Below the pieces are notes generated by a model. It made no database searches. It saw only the letters and a program-made list of their open reading frames with translations, and was not told the origin of the DNA. From contig JAENZP010000010.1 in assembly GCA_016841205.1 (NCBI GenBank), forward strand, positions 1 through 64,000: DNA of 64,000 nucleotides. The letters are read 5' to 3'. Positions 1 through 10,762 of the stretch are shown here, piece by piece. The translations under genes and the position numbers were made by a program. The stretch comes from Desulfoscipio geothermicus. GTDB lineage: Bacteria > Bacillota > Desulfotomaculia > Desulfotomaculales > Desulfallaceae. Positions within the stretch are counted from its first letter, which is position 1. Each line of letters opens with the position of its first letter.

Positions 1-79
1 ACCAAGTTCCTTGAAAACTGCACAGCGGAAGCAAGAAAGAAAAGCACAGGTAAGATACAAGCCGCCGAGACCAAACCAA
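1..79 (+). other. Internal transcribed spacer upstream of 23S rRNA
   Basis: This short stretch directly precedes the 23S rRNA and contains no tRNA or ORF. It is the end of the rRNA operon spacer. The 16S gene would lie before the window. Confidence 0.7.
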
Positions 80-3029
<2,950 letters not shown>

Positions 3030-3090
3030 TGATTTTCGGTTAATATGTAGTTTTACTTGCTGATTTAAACTTGCCAAGCTGTGCATTTTT

Positions 3091-3150
3091 GAGGGAACAA
3101 TAAGTTAAACACAAGGTGCCAGGCACCGTTAAATTAACTTATTATCCCTA
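3091..3150. repeat. Small palindromic element in the 23S-5S spacer
   Basis: Inverted arms aataagttaa (3099-3108) and ttaacttatt (3134-3143) flank a perfect inner palindrome, ggtgcc-a-ggcacc (3116-3128). The flanking bases (agggaac and atccct) continue the symmetry imperfectly. It looks like a short mobile or REP-like hairpin inserted between 23S and 5S, but it could be an rRNA processing stem. Confidence 0.5.
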
Positions 3151-3170
3151 AATAATAGTATATAAAGTTT

Positions 3171-3284
<114 letters not shown>

Positions 3285-3297
3285 ATTAATTTTAAAT

Positions 3298-3331
3298 AAC
3301 CCCCTGGTTTTGTGCCGGGGGGTTGTTGTTA
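3298..3331 (+). terminator. rRNA operon terminator
   Basis: A GC-rich hairpin (aaccccc pairing with ggggggtt) is followed by the T-rich run gttgttgttatt, directly after 5S. Confidence 0.85.
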
Positions 3332-3391
3332 TTAGCTAAATTTATGTAGATATTATACGTGTATAACGCTATTCTATAACGGAGGTGTTTA

Positions 3392-4318
3392 ATGATTGAT
3401 AATGAAAAAAATAAAGATAGGACGGTCCGCAAGCCTGTTCAGCACGTAAATAAAAATATTATAGATGATATTGATGATAATAAGGATAAATATATTGATG
3501 ATGAATATGATTATAGTGATTATATTGATGAATCTTTTTTAGATGACAATTATGGTGATAATAACGATATCTATGAACACGAAAATGGACATGTCCCATC
3601 TAGGCGATCCTGGCCGCTGCGTATAGTAGCTTTAGTCACAGCACTGTCGTTTTTAGGCCTTGTTGCGATCACTTCCTGGCCCACTTTACAAGCCCCCCTG
3701 GGGGATTTAGTAGCACGATCGCTGCAGTTGGAGAAAGATATTAACATCCAGCGGCTGCAAGACGCGGTAGTGCAGATCAAAGTGGTGGCACGCAAGCAAG
3801 GTGCACTGGCATTGGTGGAACAAAAATCGGGTACCGGTTTTAACATTGATTCACGCGGGATGATAGTTACCAACCACCATGTCATCAAGGATGCGCTGAA
3901 CATGGTTATTAGCTTTCCGAACGGAGAGATCTACAAGGCTGTCAACTGGGCCAGTAAACCGGAATTTGACCTGGCTGTTATCACTCTTCAGGCGGACAAG
4001 CTGCCGGTCGTGCCGATAAATATCGAAGAGCAACCGGCACCCGGTGATAAAGTAAGGGTGGTGGGCAATCCGTTGGGGATGAACAATATTATAGCTGAGG
4101 GCCAAGTGGAGCAATACATGATGTTTGGGGATAAGCCTGCTAGAGTATTTGGTATCAGCGCCCCTGTATACCCTGGTAATAGCGGAAGCCCTGTATTCGA
4201 TCACAATGGCCGGGTGGTTGGAGTGGTGTTTGGTAATTTGCACAGGCAGGTAGACGGTATGGATAAGGTTACAGGACTGGCCATTCCAATACAAGAGGTG
4301 TTGGATTTAAATAAATAA
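3392..4318 (+). CDS. Membrane-anchored HtrA-like trypsin-type serine protease
   Basis: 308 aa. An acidic, Asp- and Asn-rich cytosolic N-terminus (residues 1-70) is followed by one membrane segment (about 75-97) and a trypsin-fold domain outside the cell. The catalytic triad is visible: His163 in TNHHVIKDA, Asp193 in EFDLAVITL and Ser264 in PGNSGSPVF. Unlike DegP/HtrA there is no C-terminal PDZ domain, because the chain ends about 45 residues after the serine. The start is preceded by ggaggtg at a good distance. The role is probably envelope protein quality control or regulated cleavage of an unknown partner. The long charged tail of about 70 residues is unusual and may dock a cytosolic factor. 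Confidence 0.85.
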   Translation: MIDNEKNKDRTVRKPVQHVNKNIIDDIDDNKDKYIDDEYDYSDYIDESFLDDNYGDNNDIYEHENGHVPSRRSWPLRIVALVTALSFLGLVAITSWPTLQAPLGDLVARSLQLEKDINIQRLQDAVVQIKVVARKQGALALVEQKSGTGFNIDSRGMIVTNHHVIKDALNMVISFPNGEIYKAVNWASKPEFDLAVITLQADKLPVVPINIEEQPAPGDKVRVVGNPLGMNNIIAEGQVEQYMMFGDKPARVFGISAPVYPGNSGSPVFDHNGRVVGVVFGNLHRQVDGMDKVTGLAIPIQEVLDLNK

Positions 4319-4385
4319 GCTCCGCCCATGAAGTTCCGCTTTTTAATTTATCATGAACATTATATATAATAAAGTAGAACGTTAA

Positions 4386-4428
4386 ACTGTACAGTATTTG
4401 GTACATATTATATAATGTTCGGAGGGGG
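4386..4428 (+). promoter_or_regulatory. Promoter region and possible operator of the MerR gene
   Basis: A ten-base palindrome, actgtacagt (4386-4395), precedes an AT-rich tatataat box (about 4410). A strong Shine-Dalgarno run, ggaggggg (4421-4428), follows. A palindrome this close to the -10 box would suit autoregulation by the MerR protein, which is inference. Confidence 0.4.
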
Positions 4429-4443
4429 GATATCTTTGGGGAG

Positions 4444-4878
4444 TTGAAGCATTATAGAATTGGCGCCATAGCCCAACTGGCCGGGGTTAGCAGGAGAACC
4501 ATAGATTATTACACCAAGCTGGATTTACTAAAACCCATTCGCTCGGAGAATAATTACCGGTATTATACCAGGCATACTCTGGCAAGGCTTAAAATCATCG
4601 CTGCTTTGAAAGCGCAGCGGTTTACTCTGGAAGAAATAAGGGAACAAATAACTATGCTGGACCAAAATCAAGACGGGCATTCTCACAAGCAGATTAATAT
4701 CGACTATATCCGCGAGCAAATGAAGCAGCTGGAAGACCAACTCACCCGTCTGCAACCCGCTGCGGCCGGCCTTGATTCCGACCAGAAGGCGGTATTGTCA
4801 AAGCAGGTAATGATAAGGGGAATAGCAGTTATGAATGCACTAATTATCTATGTAAATGAAATAACCAAACTTGTATAA
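4444..4878 (+). CDS. MerR-family transcriptional regulator
   Basis: 144 aa. The N-terminal winged helix is typical of MerR: YRIGAIAQLAGVSRRTIDYY (residues 4-23), then the wing NNYRYYTRHTL. A dimerisation helix rich in Gln and Leu follows (about 80-115). There is no cysteine cluster for a metal effector, so the ligand cannot be inferred. The start is a TTG codon, because the in-frame upstream region offers no better one. The ggaggggg run lies somewhat far upstream. The gene stands alone just before htpX on the same strand, which may be its target. Confidence 0.85.
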   Translation: MKHYRIGAIAQLAGVSRRTIDYYTKLDLLKPIRSENNYRYYTRHTLARLKIIAALKAQRFTLEEIREQITMLDQNQDGHSHKQINIDYIREQMKQLEDQLTRLQPAAAGLDSDQKAVLSKQVMIRGIAVMNALIIYVNEITKLV

Positions 4879-4956
4879 CAGTGCCCCGATATATTTCCAG
4901 ATGCCCGTCTTCGCACGTCGTGTTGACGGTAAATTTAATTTAACGGAGGGATGCGA

Positions 4957-5799
4957 ATGAATGCCTTAAAGGTCTCATTATTAATGGGCGCGCTTACAAT
5001 TATACTTGTATTGATGGGTAATGCCTTTTTTGGGCAGTCCGGTGCTATGATGTTTTTCTTAATTGCAATGGGCATGAACTTTTTTAGCTACTTTTACAGT
5101 GACACAATTGCTATAAAAATGACACGCTCCTACCCTGTTTCCCAGGGCGAGGCGCCCGAGCTTTATGACATAGTGGCAAGGTTATGCCAGCGGGCCGGTA
5201 TTCCCATGCCTAAACTTTACGTAACGCCATCGGAGCAACCCAATGCCTTTGCCACCGGGCGTAATCCTTCCCATGCGGCAGTGGCTGTAACCGAGGGCCT
5301 GATGCGTATGTTGAACCGGTCTGAAGTGGAAGGCGTGCTGGCCCACGAGCTGGCGCATATAAAAAACAGAGATGTACTGTTGGGTACCATAGCGGCTGCA
5401 CTGGCCGGTGCGATCACCATGATGGCCAACGCTTTTCAGTGGGCGGCCATATTCGGAATGGGCCGGGGTGAGGATGATGAAGGCGGCGGTGGGTTGATAG
5501 GTGGGCTGGCTATGGCCATTTTAGCACCCATTGCTGCCATGATTGTGCAAATGGCTATTTCCCGATCCAGGGAATATTCTGCCGATGCCACAGGGGCCCG
5601 CATTGCCGGTTCACCGGATGGGCTGGCTAATGCTCTGTTGAAATTGGAATCCGCATCGCTCCGTATTCCCATGCAGGCTAATCCCGCCACTTCCCACTTG
5701 TTCATTGTTAATCCATTCTCCGGGGCTAATATGGCTAAATTGTTCAGCACCCACCCATCCACCCAGGATCGGGTAGCACGGCTGAGGAGTATGCGTTAA
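4957..5799 (+). CDS. htpX: HtpX-like membrane zinc metalloprotease
   Basis: 280 aa. An M48-family protease with two N-terminal membrane segments (about 5-45), the zinc motif HELAH with the catalytic Glu (residues 130-134 from the chosen start), and two further hydrophobic segments (about 140-165 and 180-200). The third zinc ligand, Glu, lies in SREYSADATGA. The family degrades damaged or misfolded membrane proteins from the cytosolic side. Two ATGs are in frame. The first (4951) abuts the ggaggg box, while the second (4957) has correct spacing and is preferred. The length matches the family. It follows the MerR gene with a 78-base gap. Confidence 0.92.
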   Translation: MNALKVSLLMGALTIILVLMGNAFFGQSGAMMFFLIAMGMNFFSYFYSDTIAIKMTRSYPVSQGEAPELYDIVARLCQRAGIPMPKLYVTPSEQPNAFATGRNPSHAAVAVTEGLMRMLNRSEVEGVLAHELAHIKNRDVLLGTIAAALAGAITMMANAFQWAAIFGMGRGEDDEGGGGLIGGLAMAILAPIAAMIVQMAISRSREYSADATGARIAGSPDGLANALLKLESASLRIPMQANPATSHLFIVNPFSGANMAKLFSTHPSTQDRVARLRSMR

Positions 5800-5801
5800 T
5801 G

Positions 5802-6080
5802 CTAAGAGGTTAATGATTCAGCCATATTTAACACTTCAAATATGTCAAGGGGCTTGGCCAGTATATCTTGATAATAGTTCTTGGGCGGGAAGTCTTTGTT
5901 ATTGGGGACGGAACCGGACATTATCGTCACCGGAATATTGCTCAGCCGGGGGGCGTCGTACATGGTCTCCACGATTTCTCGCCCGCTGACAACGGGCATA
6001 CGTAAATCCACAAACACAATTTCAGGTTGGGGGGATTGTTTTAATTTTTCTATGCCGGACAAACCATCAATATTCATCAT
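5802..6080 (-). pseudogene. Truncated response-regulator receiver domain
   Basis: The translation (92 aa) retains the phospho-acceptor region EIVFVDLRMPVVSG, the T/S motif VTIMSGS and the K motif ILAKPLD of a CheY-like receiver. The first beta strand with its acidic pair is missing. A terminator hairpin (6087-6116) lies directly upstream of the only ATG, and there is no convincing ribosome site. It is best read as the 3' remnant of a receiver gene whose 5' end was lost when the upstream molybdate transporter region was joined. Confidence 0.7.
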
Positions 6081-6086
6081 TTAAAT

Positions 6087-6116
6087 AAAGTTGGCGGCAA
6101 AAAATGCCGCCAACTT
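6087..6116 (-). terminator. Terminator downstream of the MOT1-type transporter
   Basis: A 13-bp perfect stem (aaagttggcggca with tgccgccaacttt) and an A/T loop. It lies 28 bases past the stop of the minus-strand transporter gene. The T tract is weak on both strands. Confidence 0.65.
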
Positions 6117-6124
6117 TGTCAAAT

Positions 6125-6144
6125 GTCAAGGTCTGACCCCTGAC
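6125..6144. repeat. Short GGTCTGACCCC-type element touching a stop codon
   Basis: The sequence gtcaaggtctgacccctgac ends within the stop codon of the adjacent transporter gene. From general experience such boxes recur at the ends of small mobile or REP-like sequences in clostridia. Only one copy was noticed here, so the call is tentative. Confidence 0.3.
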
Positions 6145-7304
6145 TAAACCTTGAAAATTTTTCTCTTTAAACATTCCTGCATAACCAGCCCGGCTAGGAA
6201 GCCAACTCCCATGTTCCAAATAGAAAACCCGGCTGTAACCAACAATGTGTAATAATCACTTTTTTCTTGGCCAACATCCCTGGTTGAAACAGCAAGTTCA
6301 AGTCCGGCAAAAAATAGGATTACGCCAAGTACACTGGCAGGGAATATATTAAAGATCAAGAGAACTGATTCGCTAAAGCAAAGCGCCACGATTAATAAAA
6401 GGGTGCCTAAAATAATGGTGGCACCTCCGGTTCGGGCGCCAAACCTAACATGGCCCGCCATGCCCCCGGCCCCGTGACACACCGGAATACCGCCAAAGAT
6501 AGGTGAAATTAAATTTAAAATTCCCTGAGATATAGCAATTTTCTTTTCCGTAACGGGGTGTTCGGGAAACAGCCGGTTATTCTCTGCTGTAACGGCAATA
6601 ACTGCATTGCCCAGTGACAAAGGGATCTGGGGGATACCAAGAATAAGAGCCCCCTTAATCATGTCGGTCCAGGTAATTTCACCTAAAGCAAACTGGGGGA
6701 AATGAAAGCTAAATTCGATACCGGCCAGTTCATGAACCAGCCCGGGGTTTTTAAACATTGCGGCAGCAACACCGAATATTATTAGAGCAAACATGGCTGG
6801 AATTCGCTTATTAGTTAAAAGGATAAAGGTCATAACCAAAGCAATTACCGCCACAGCAAAATCAGTTTTCATCATCCGGGTTCCTTCCATAATAAAGGAA
6901 AAACCGAGACCGAGCACAATACCTCTGATTACTGGTTTTGAAGTAATCTTAGAGATAATGTTAAGCGCGCCGGTTGTCCCCATGATTAACCAGAAAAGCC
7001 CGGTAAAAAGTCCCGCCCCCCATACCATTCCCGAGCTTATGACGGTGGATTGAGTGATAGCCGCACTACCGATTGCCTTCATTGGTTGAATCGGAATTGG
7101 AGTTTTATAATAAGACCCGGCAATAACTAATAGGATACCAAACGTAAACAGCACATCCAGGGGGTTCATTTTCATTACTGTAATATAACCTACTACAAAC
7201 GGGATCAAAGTTCCCAGGTCGCCGAAGGCGCCCGCCCATTCGGACTTATCAAAACGATTTTTCAAAAGCAATTTGGGTTGAGTTTGAGTTTCTATAGTCG
7301 ACAT
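6144..7304 (-). CDS. MOT1-type molybdate/sulfate permease
   Basis: 386 aa, about ten membrane segments. It matches the MOT1 branch of the SulP superfamily: the first conserved block is GAFGDLGTLIPFVVGY (residues 25-40), the second is PIPIQPMKAIGSAAI, and the third is IPVCHGAGGMAGHVRFGAR. MOT1 proteins in plants and bacteria carry molybdate with high affinity and lack the STAS domain of sulfate SulP carriers, as here. The neighbours (ModA-like binding protein, PadR regulator, molybdenum storage homologue) support molybdate or tungstate over sulfate. It lies downstream of the PadR and binding-protein genes on the same strand with a 140-base gap. Confidence 0.85.
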   Translation of the reverse strand: MSTIETQTQPKLLLKNRFDKSEWAGAFGDLGTLIPFVVGYITVMKMNPLDVLFTFGILLVIAGSYYKTPIPIQPMKAIGSAAITQSTVISSGMVWGAGLFTGLFWLIMGTTGALNIISKITSKPVIRGIVLGLGFSFIMEGTRMMKTDFAVAVIALVMTFILLTNKRIPAMFALIIFGVAAAMFKNPGLVHELAGIEFSFHFPQFALGEITWTDMIKGALILGIPQIPLSLGNAVIAVTAENNRLFPEHPVTEKKIAISQGILNLISPIFGGIPVCHGAGGMAGHVRFGARTGGATIILGTLLLIVALCFSESVLLIFNIFPASVLGVILFFAGLELAVSTRDVGQEKSDYYTLLVTAGFSIWNMGVGFLAGLVMQECLKRKIFKV

Positions 7305-7444
7305 AAATTCTCCACACCCTTAAAAGTTAGCTAATAAATAGCTGATAAGCTGTCATTTGCAAATCCGAATCTCTAAATTAAAGTATTAACCAGCACGGCT
7401 AAGAATTAATTCCACAGTCATAGAATTTAAGCTTAAGAATCTGC

Positions 7445-8266
7445 CTAACAGGGAATCAGCCCGTTGGCCTCCAATATTCCCTCTCCCCGGGGGCCTGTGA
7501 GAATCTCGATAAAATCCTGGGCTATCTTCTTTTGATTTGAATTTTTAGGTATGGAGACGGCAAATTCTATCGGTGCGCCCAAAATTTCCGTTTTCATGCC
7601 GGGGGAATTGCCCTCTATAACAACCTTGGCCCGGGCATAACAATCAGTCAGGCGAGGGTCACTTAAATTAATTTCCGCTGGAAAATGAATAAACTGCAAA
7701 TTCATTTGTTTAGCTACAGACCGGTATTCAAAGCCATAGTCAATTTTGCCTTCCATCAATGCTACAGCCAGGTCGAATGATTTGGAGTATAAGCTGCTCG
7801 TGCCATTTACTAAATTATGGTACAAACCTGGCTTGGTATAGTATTTTTCCGCCAGTTGCCATAGCATTAAAGTCCTATAACCGCAAGGGTCAAGGCGGTA
7901 ATCTGAAAGCGCATATTTAATAGCAGGGTTACTCAGAAGCACATCCATCCAGTTTAGACTGTTAATTTTATCGCTGTCAATAGAAAATTCATCAAAGGCC
8001 AGCACCATTTGGTCGGTTGCAAAAGCAAAGCAGGTATCTACAAACCTAGGGATTAAAATATCACTAAACACCTGGTAGTCCGCCAGGGCAATTACATCTA
8101 CAATTTTACCCTCAGCCACTGCATTGGCGCAAGCACGGGAGCCGGCGTAATCCAATTCCACTTTTAAATTAGGGTATTTTCCCCATAAAATATGGATGCA
8201 TTCTTTTATAGGTTTTCTCAGCGCGCCTGCATGCAGTATTTTCAGCGAGTTCGGGTCAGTTTTCAA
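7445..8266 (-). CDS. Cytosolic ModA/WtpA-like oxyanion-binding protein
   Basis: 273 aa from a TTG start at 8266. The fold is that of a periplasmic molybdate/tungstate-binding protein: LKILHAGALRKPIKEC near the N-terminus, then a segment ending AGSRACANAV and VDVIALAD, as in WtpA/ModA. There is no signal peptide or lipobox, and no ABC permease or ATPase accompanies it, so it is probably cytosolic. The TTG is preceded by a run of eight G at the right distance. It lies inside the 3' end of the PadR gene (11-base overlap), so translation is coupled. A longer frame from 8296 would start within PadR without a ribosome site. The likely role is an oxyanion sensor or buffer for the PadR protein, which is inference. 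Confidence 0.75.
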   Translation of the reverse strand: MKTDPNSLKILHAGALRKPIKECIHILWGKYPNLKVELDYAGSRACANAVAEGKIVDVIALADYQVFSDILIPRFVDTCFAFATDQMVLAFDEFSIDSDKINSLNWMDVLLSNPAIKYALSDYRLDPCGYRTLMLWQLAEKYYTKPGLYHNLVNGTSSLYSKSFDLAVALMEGKIDYGFEYRSVAKQMNLQFIHFPAEINLSDPRLTDCYARAKVVIEGNSPGMKTEILGAPIEFAVSIPKNSNQKKIAQDFIEILTGPRGEGILEANGLIPC

Positions 8267-8639
8267 TGGAGTGCCCCCCCTTATTCGGTAAATCATTATA
8301 CTCAGTTAAAAAATCTTCAATTTGCTGCTTTTGCTTCTCCAGTTTCAGTACAGCTTCTTGCAAGGCTTTAATTCCATCTTCGGTAATGTCATATTTTCTG
8401 CGGGCCGGACCGGACTCGGAAGCCTCCCAACCGGATAAGACAAACCCTTCTCTTTCCATGCGCCGCAGGTTTCGGTAAATTGTACCCGGCTCCACAATTT
8501 CACCTTCATGCACAGCATTAAAGCTTTGGATAAGCTCATAACCGTGGGTCGGCTTTTTTAAAATAAGCATAAGCAGCATGGGCTGAATCATTCTATCCAG
8601 AGGAATACCAGTGTCATTTTCATTTTTTCCCGTAGCCAT
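8256..8639 (-). CDS. PadR-family transcriptional regulator
   Basis: 127 aa from the ATG at 8639, which follows a good ggagggg box; an ATG at 8663 gives a longer frame but no ribosome site. The winged-helix region shows LILKKPTHGYELIQSF and PGTIYRNLRRMEREGFV, then RRKYDITEDGIKAL, which is the classic PadR N-terminal domain. A short C-terminal helix (LEKQKQQIEDFLTEYN) gives a PadR-s2 type protein. It is transcribed away from the small-protein/MoSto operon and coupled to the oxyanion-binding protein. It probably represses one or both divergent operons in response to molybdate or tungstate. Confidence 0.85.
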   Translation of the reverse strand: MATGKNENDTGIPLDRMIQPMLLMLILKKPTHGYELIQSFNAVHEGEIVEPGTIYRNLRRMEREGFVLSGWEASESGPARRKYDITEDGIKALQEAVLKLEKQKQQIEDFLTEYNDLPNKGGHSIEN

Positions 8640-8754
8640 TTTTACCCCTCCGCTTGAGCACATTGTGTTTAAATATTTTTATATATTTAGGTTAAAATTT
8701 TACCTATGTGCACTTTACACTTAAGGTTTATTAAGATATAATATCATCAATACC

Positions 8755-8783
8755 TTAGTAATACAATATTAGGTTATTACTAA
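8755..8783. promoter_or_regulatory. Inverted repeat in the divergent PadR / MoSto promoter region
   Basis: TTAGTAATA (8755-8763) and TATTACTAA (8775-8783) form a perfect 9-bp inverted repeat with an 11-base spacer. It lies in the 200-base AT-rich gap between the divergent operons. It is a candidate operator for the PadR protein. PadR sites are often dyads of this size, but the assignment is inference. Confidence 0.45.
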
Positions 8784-8850
8784 TGTAGACTGTTGTATAA
8801 AACCTTATATTTAGTTAAAAATATTATAATACTTAATGGAGGTGTATATT

Positions 8851-9084
8851 ATGGCTAATGCCAAAATTTTTGTTCGTGAGCGGCGTAAGGTAGGGGAAAA
8901 GGAGAAGAAGCCACGTTATTTCGTGGTAGCAGTAGCAGGTGTGGATTTAAAAATCAAGGCAAAGCATATAAGGAAGATGGAAATAGAAGAGATCGCCGGT
9001 GTCATTGGGGCTGATGTTATATACCTTCAGGCCGGGAAAGACAACCCGGAAGATGATCTTGATAATGATGACGATGATGAATAG
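8851..9084 (+). CDS. Small acidic-tailed protein upstream of the MoSto homologue
   Basis: 77 aa from the ATG at 8851, which follows taatggaggtg; an upstream in-frame ATG at 8836 overlaps the ribosome site. The basic N-terminal half (FVRERRKVGEKEKKPRYF) and the segment VDLKIKAKHIRKMEIEEIA suggest a small alpha/beta fold. The protein ends in an almost pure Asp/Glu tail of about 15 residues. I do not recognise a family. It is followed after 16 bases by the molybdenum-storage-like gene, so the two are surely cotranscribed. A partner or cap for the storage cage, or a metal-buffering tail, is possible but not shown. Confidence 0.8.
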   Translation: MANAKIFVRERRKVGEKEKKPRYFVVAVAGVDLKIKAKHIRKMEIEEIAGVIGADVIYLQAGKDNPEDDLDNDDDDE

Positions 9085-9100
9085 AAAAGAAGGTTAGATA

Positions 9101-9934
9101 ATGGCATTAATCCGTGAAAAGGACAGTAAAAGACTGCATGTTAAAAGTAAACTGATGGGTGAATCCCTGGTGGGTAAAACATTTTTACAAAGCCTGGAGT
9201 ACAAAGAATCATTTAGAATCCTGCCCGACGTTAGTGTTCTGAAAATCGGCGGCCAGAGCATAACCGATATTGGGGCCAAAGCTGTCCTGCCCATTATTGA
9301 TGAGATCGTTGAAAACGCCGGGCAGCACAAAATGATCATCTCGACCGGTGGAGGAACCCGCTCCAGGCACGTTTACGCCATCGCAATGGAACTTGGTATG
9401 CCAACTGGGATAATATCAAAATTGGGCCAGAGCGTATCCGAGCAAAACGCTTTGATGCTGAGCACACTTTTGACCCCTTACGGGGGGATCAAGATCGGAC
9501 ATGACGACATTCCAAAGCTGGGGGCATATTTTAGACAGGGTTGCATTCCGGTGATTCACGGCATGCCGCCGTATGGATACTGGGAGCACCCACCGGAGGA
9601 AGGCCGCATTCCCAGCAACCGCACCGACGTAGGGGCATATTTACTTGCCGAAGTGGTCGGGGCTAAGCAGTGTATTTTTGTCAAAGACGTAGATGGTTTG
9701 TATACGGACAATCCAAAGGTAGCCCCGGACGCTGAATTTATTCCAAAGATCGGTGCAAAAGAGCTGATGGACAGGGACCTAGACGATCTGGTTGTAGAAA
9801 GGGTTGTACTGGAGTTGCTCACCCGTGCCCAGAACATAAAGCAGCTGCAGGTCATCAACGGCACTAAGGCGGGCAATATTACCAAGGCATTAAATGGTGA
9901 GCATGTAGGGACTATTATTTATAAAGACGTTTGA
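9101..9934 (+). CDS. Molybdenum storage protein (MosA/MosB-like), amino-acid-kinase fold
   Basis: 277 aa. It belongs to the UMP-kinase-like amino acid kinase family in the branch formed by Azotobacter MoSto subunits: LKIGGQSITDIGAKAV (about residues 46-61), IISTGGGTRSRHVYAIAMEL (about 83-102), then KDVDGLYTDNP. The N-terminal extension of about 40 residues before the kinase core is shared with MosA/B. In Azotobacter an alpha3-beta3 cage stores polyoxomolybdate or tungstate clusters in an ATP-dependent way. Here only one subunit gene is present, which suggests a homomeric cage or a different partner. The surrounding Mo/W transport and regulator genes support storage rather than nucleotide metabolism. 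Ordinary UMP kinase is the main alternative and is less likely given the motif set. Confidence 0.8.
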   Translation: MALIREKDSKRLHVKSKLMGESLVGKTFLQSLEYKESFRILPDVSVLKIGGQSITDIGAKAVLPIIDEIVENAGQHKMIISTGGGTRSRHVYAIAMELGMPTGIISKLGQSVSEQNALMLSTLLTPYGGIKIGHDDIPKLGAYFRQGCIPVIHGMPPYGYWEHPPEEGRIPSNRTDVGAYLLAEVVGAKQCIFVKDVDGLYTDNPKVAPDAEFIPKIGAKELMDRDLDDLVVERVVLELLTRAQNIKQLQVINGTKAGNITKALNGEHVGTIIYKDV

Positions 9935-9948
9935 AAATGCTTTTTAGG

Positions 9949-9982
9949 AAAATCTCTCACTTTAGTGGGGGATTTTTTTTGT
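9949..9982 (+). terminator. Terminator of the MoSto operon
   Basis: The stem aaatctctcac/gtgggggattt with a tta loop runs straight into eight Ts, 15 bases after the stop codon. Confidence 0.85.
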
Positions 9983-10104
9983 TATTAAAAGCATTTAGCT
10001 AACTATATTCGACTTGGTGTCTCTTGTAAATTACGGAACCTATTTTAATAACCTGCCATATTATACAAATAAATTTCTCAATAATTTGACAGGAGGGAAA
10101 TAAG

Positions 10105-10680
10105 GTGACGTATACAGTTCAAGCGGGAGATACTTTGTTTATCATTGCCCAAAAATACTCTCTAACCTTAGAAGATTTACTTGCTGCAAACCCCCAGATT
10201 AAAAATCCGGCTCTTATACTACCGGGCCAAATAATTAATATTCCAAGTCAGGCCCCGGTACCGGTTCCTACCGGTGGGAGGAAAAATGAACCAGGCATAC
10301 CTGGACAGAAACCATTGCATGTTATTGACATTACCTGGGAGGGCAAGAAGACTAAAGAATCAACTATAATTCCTAAAAAAGAAACTTTAACAGTAGAGTT
10401 TGACAAAAATGTGGTCAATGATGCCGTGTGGGAGAATAATAGAAAAAGCTTTTCCCTCACTTCCCGTCAAAAAAATATACCAATTTATGTAACCAGGGTT
10501 AAAGACACTGTTGATTTTTCGCAGAGGGAGAAAATATTTATTCAACCCGTAAATCCCCTGACCACTGGAAATGTCTATACCTTAAAAATCTCACCGGACT
10601 TGAAATCAAAAGCCGGGGTTACCCTCGCGAGCACTACAGGCGGAAAAGGTTATACAATCGATCTTAGGACGGAAAGCTAG
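10105..10680 (+). CDS. LysM protein with Ig-like (Big_5-type) C-terminal domain
   Basis: 191 aa, GTG start preceded by aggaggg. Residues 2-47 are a clear LysM module (YTVQAGDTLFIIAQKYSL to ILPGQIINIPS), which binds peptidoglycan. A Pro/Gly linker follows. The rest (about 75-188) resembles the Ig-like module of the membrane-anchored protein at 24325: FDKNVVNDAVWENNRKSFSL here against FNKNVINIAVLDNNSKCFHL there. No signal peptide is visible. Either it acts on spore cortex or coat from inside the mother cell, as other leaderless LysM coat proteins do, or it leaves by another route. It stands alone between two terminated units. Confidence 0.8.
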   Translation: MTYTVQAGDTLFIIAQKYSLTLEDLLAANPQIKNPALILPGQIINIPSQAPVPVPTGGRKNEPGIPGQKPLHVIDITWEGKKTKESTIIPKKETLTVEFDKNVVNDAVWENNRKSFSLTSRQKNIPIYVTRVKDTVDFSQREKIFIQPVNPLTTGNVYTLKISPDLKSKAGVTLASTTGGKGYTIDLRTES

Positions 10681-10696
10681 TTATTAAAAAATTGTT

Positions 10697-10726
10697 GCAG
10701 GAAATTACCCCGGCATAGTCGAAAAT
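10697..10726 (+). promoter_or_regulatory. Sigma-H-like promoter, copy A
   Basis: GCAGGA, 18 bases, then GAAAAT. This fits the Spo0H consensus (AGGA-WWW in the -35, GAAT in the -10). It lies 66 bases before leader element A. The same arrangement precedes the four other copies. Confidence 0.6.
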
Positions 10727-10762
10727 GGTATTTATTTAAAAACATCCAATTTCTCCGCTAAT

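Noticed and set aside
6793-7053. Plus-strand frame opposite the MOT1-type transporter
   Set aside because: The minus-strand frame has full family motifs over 386 residues.
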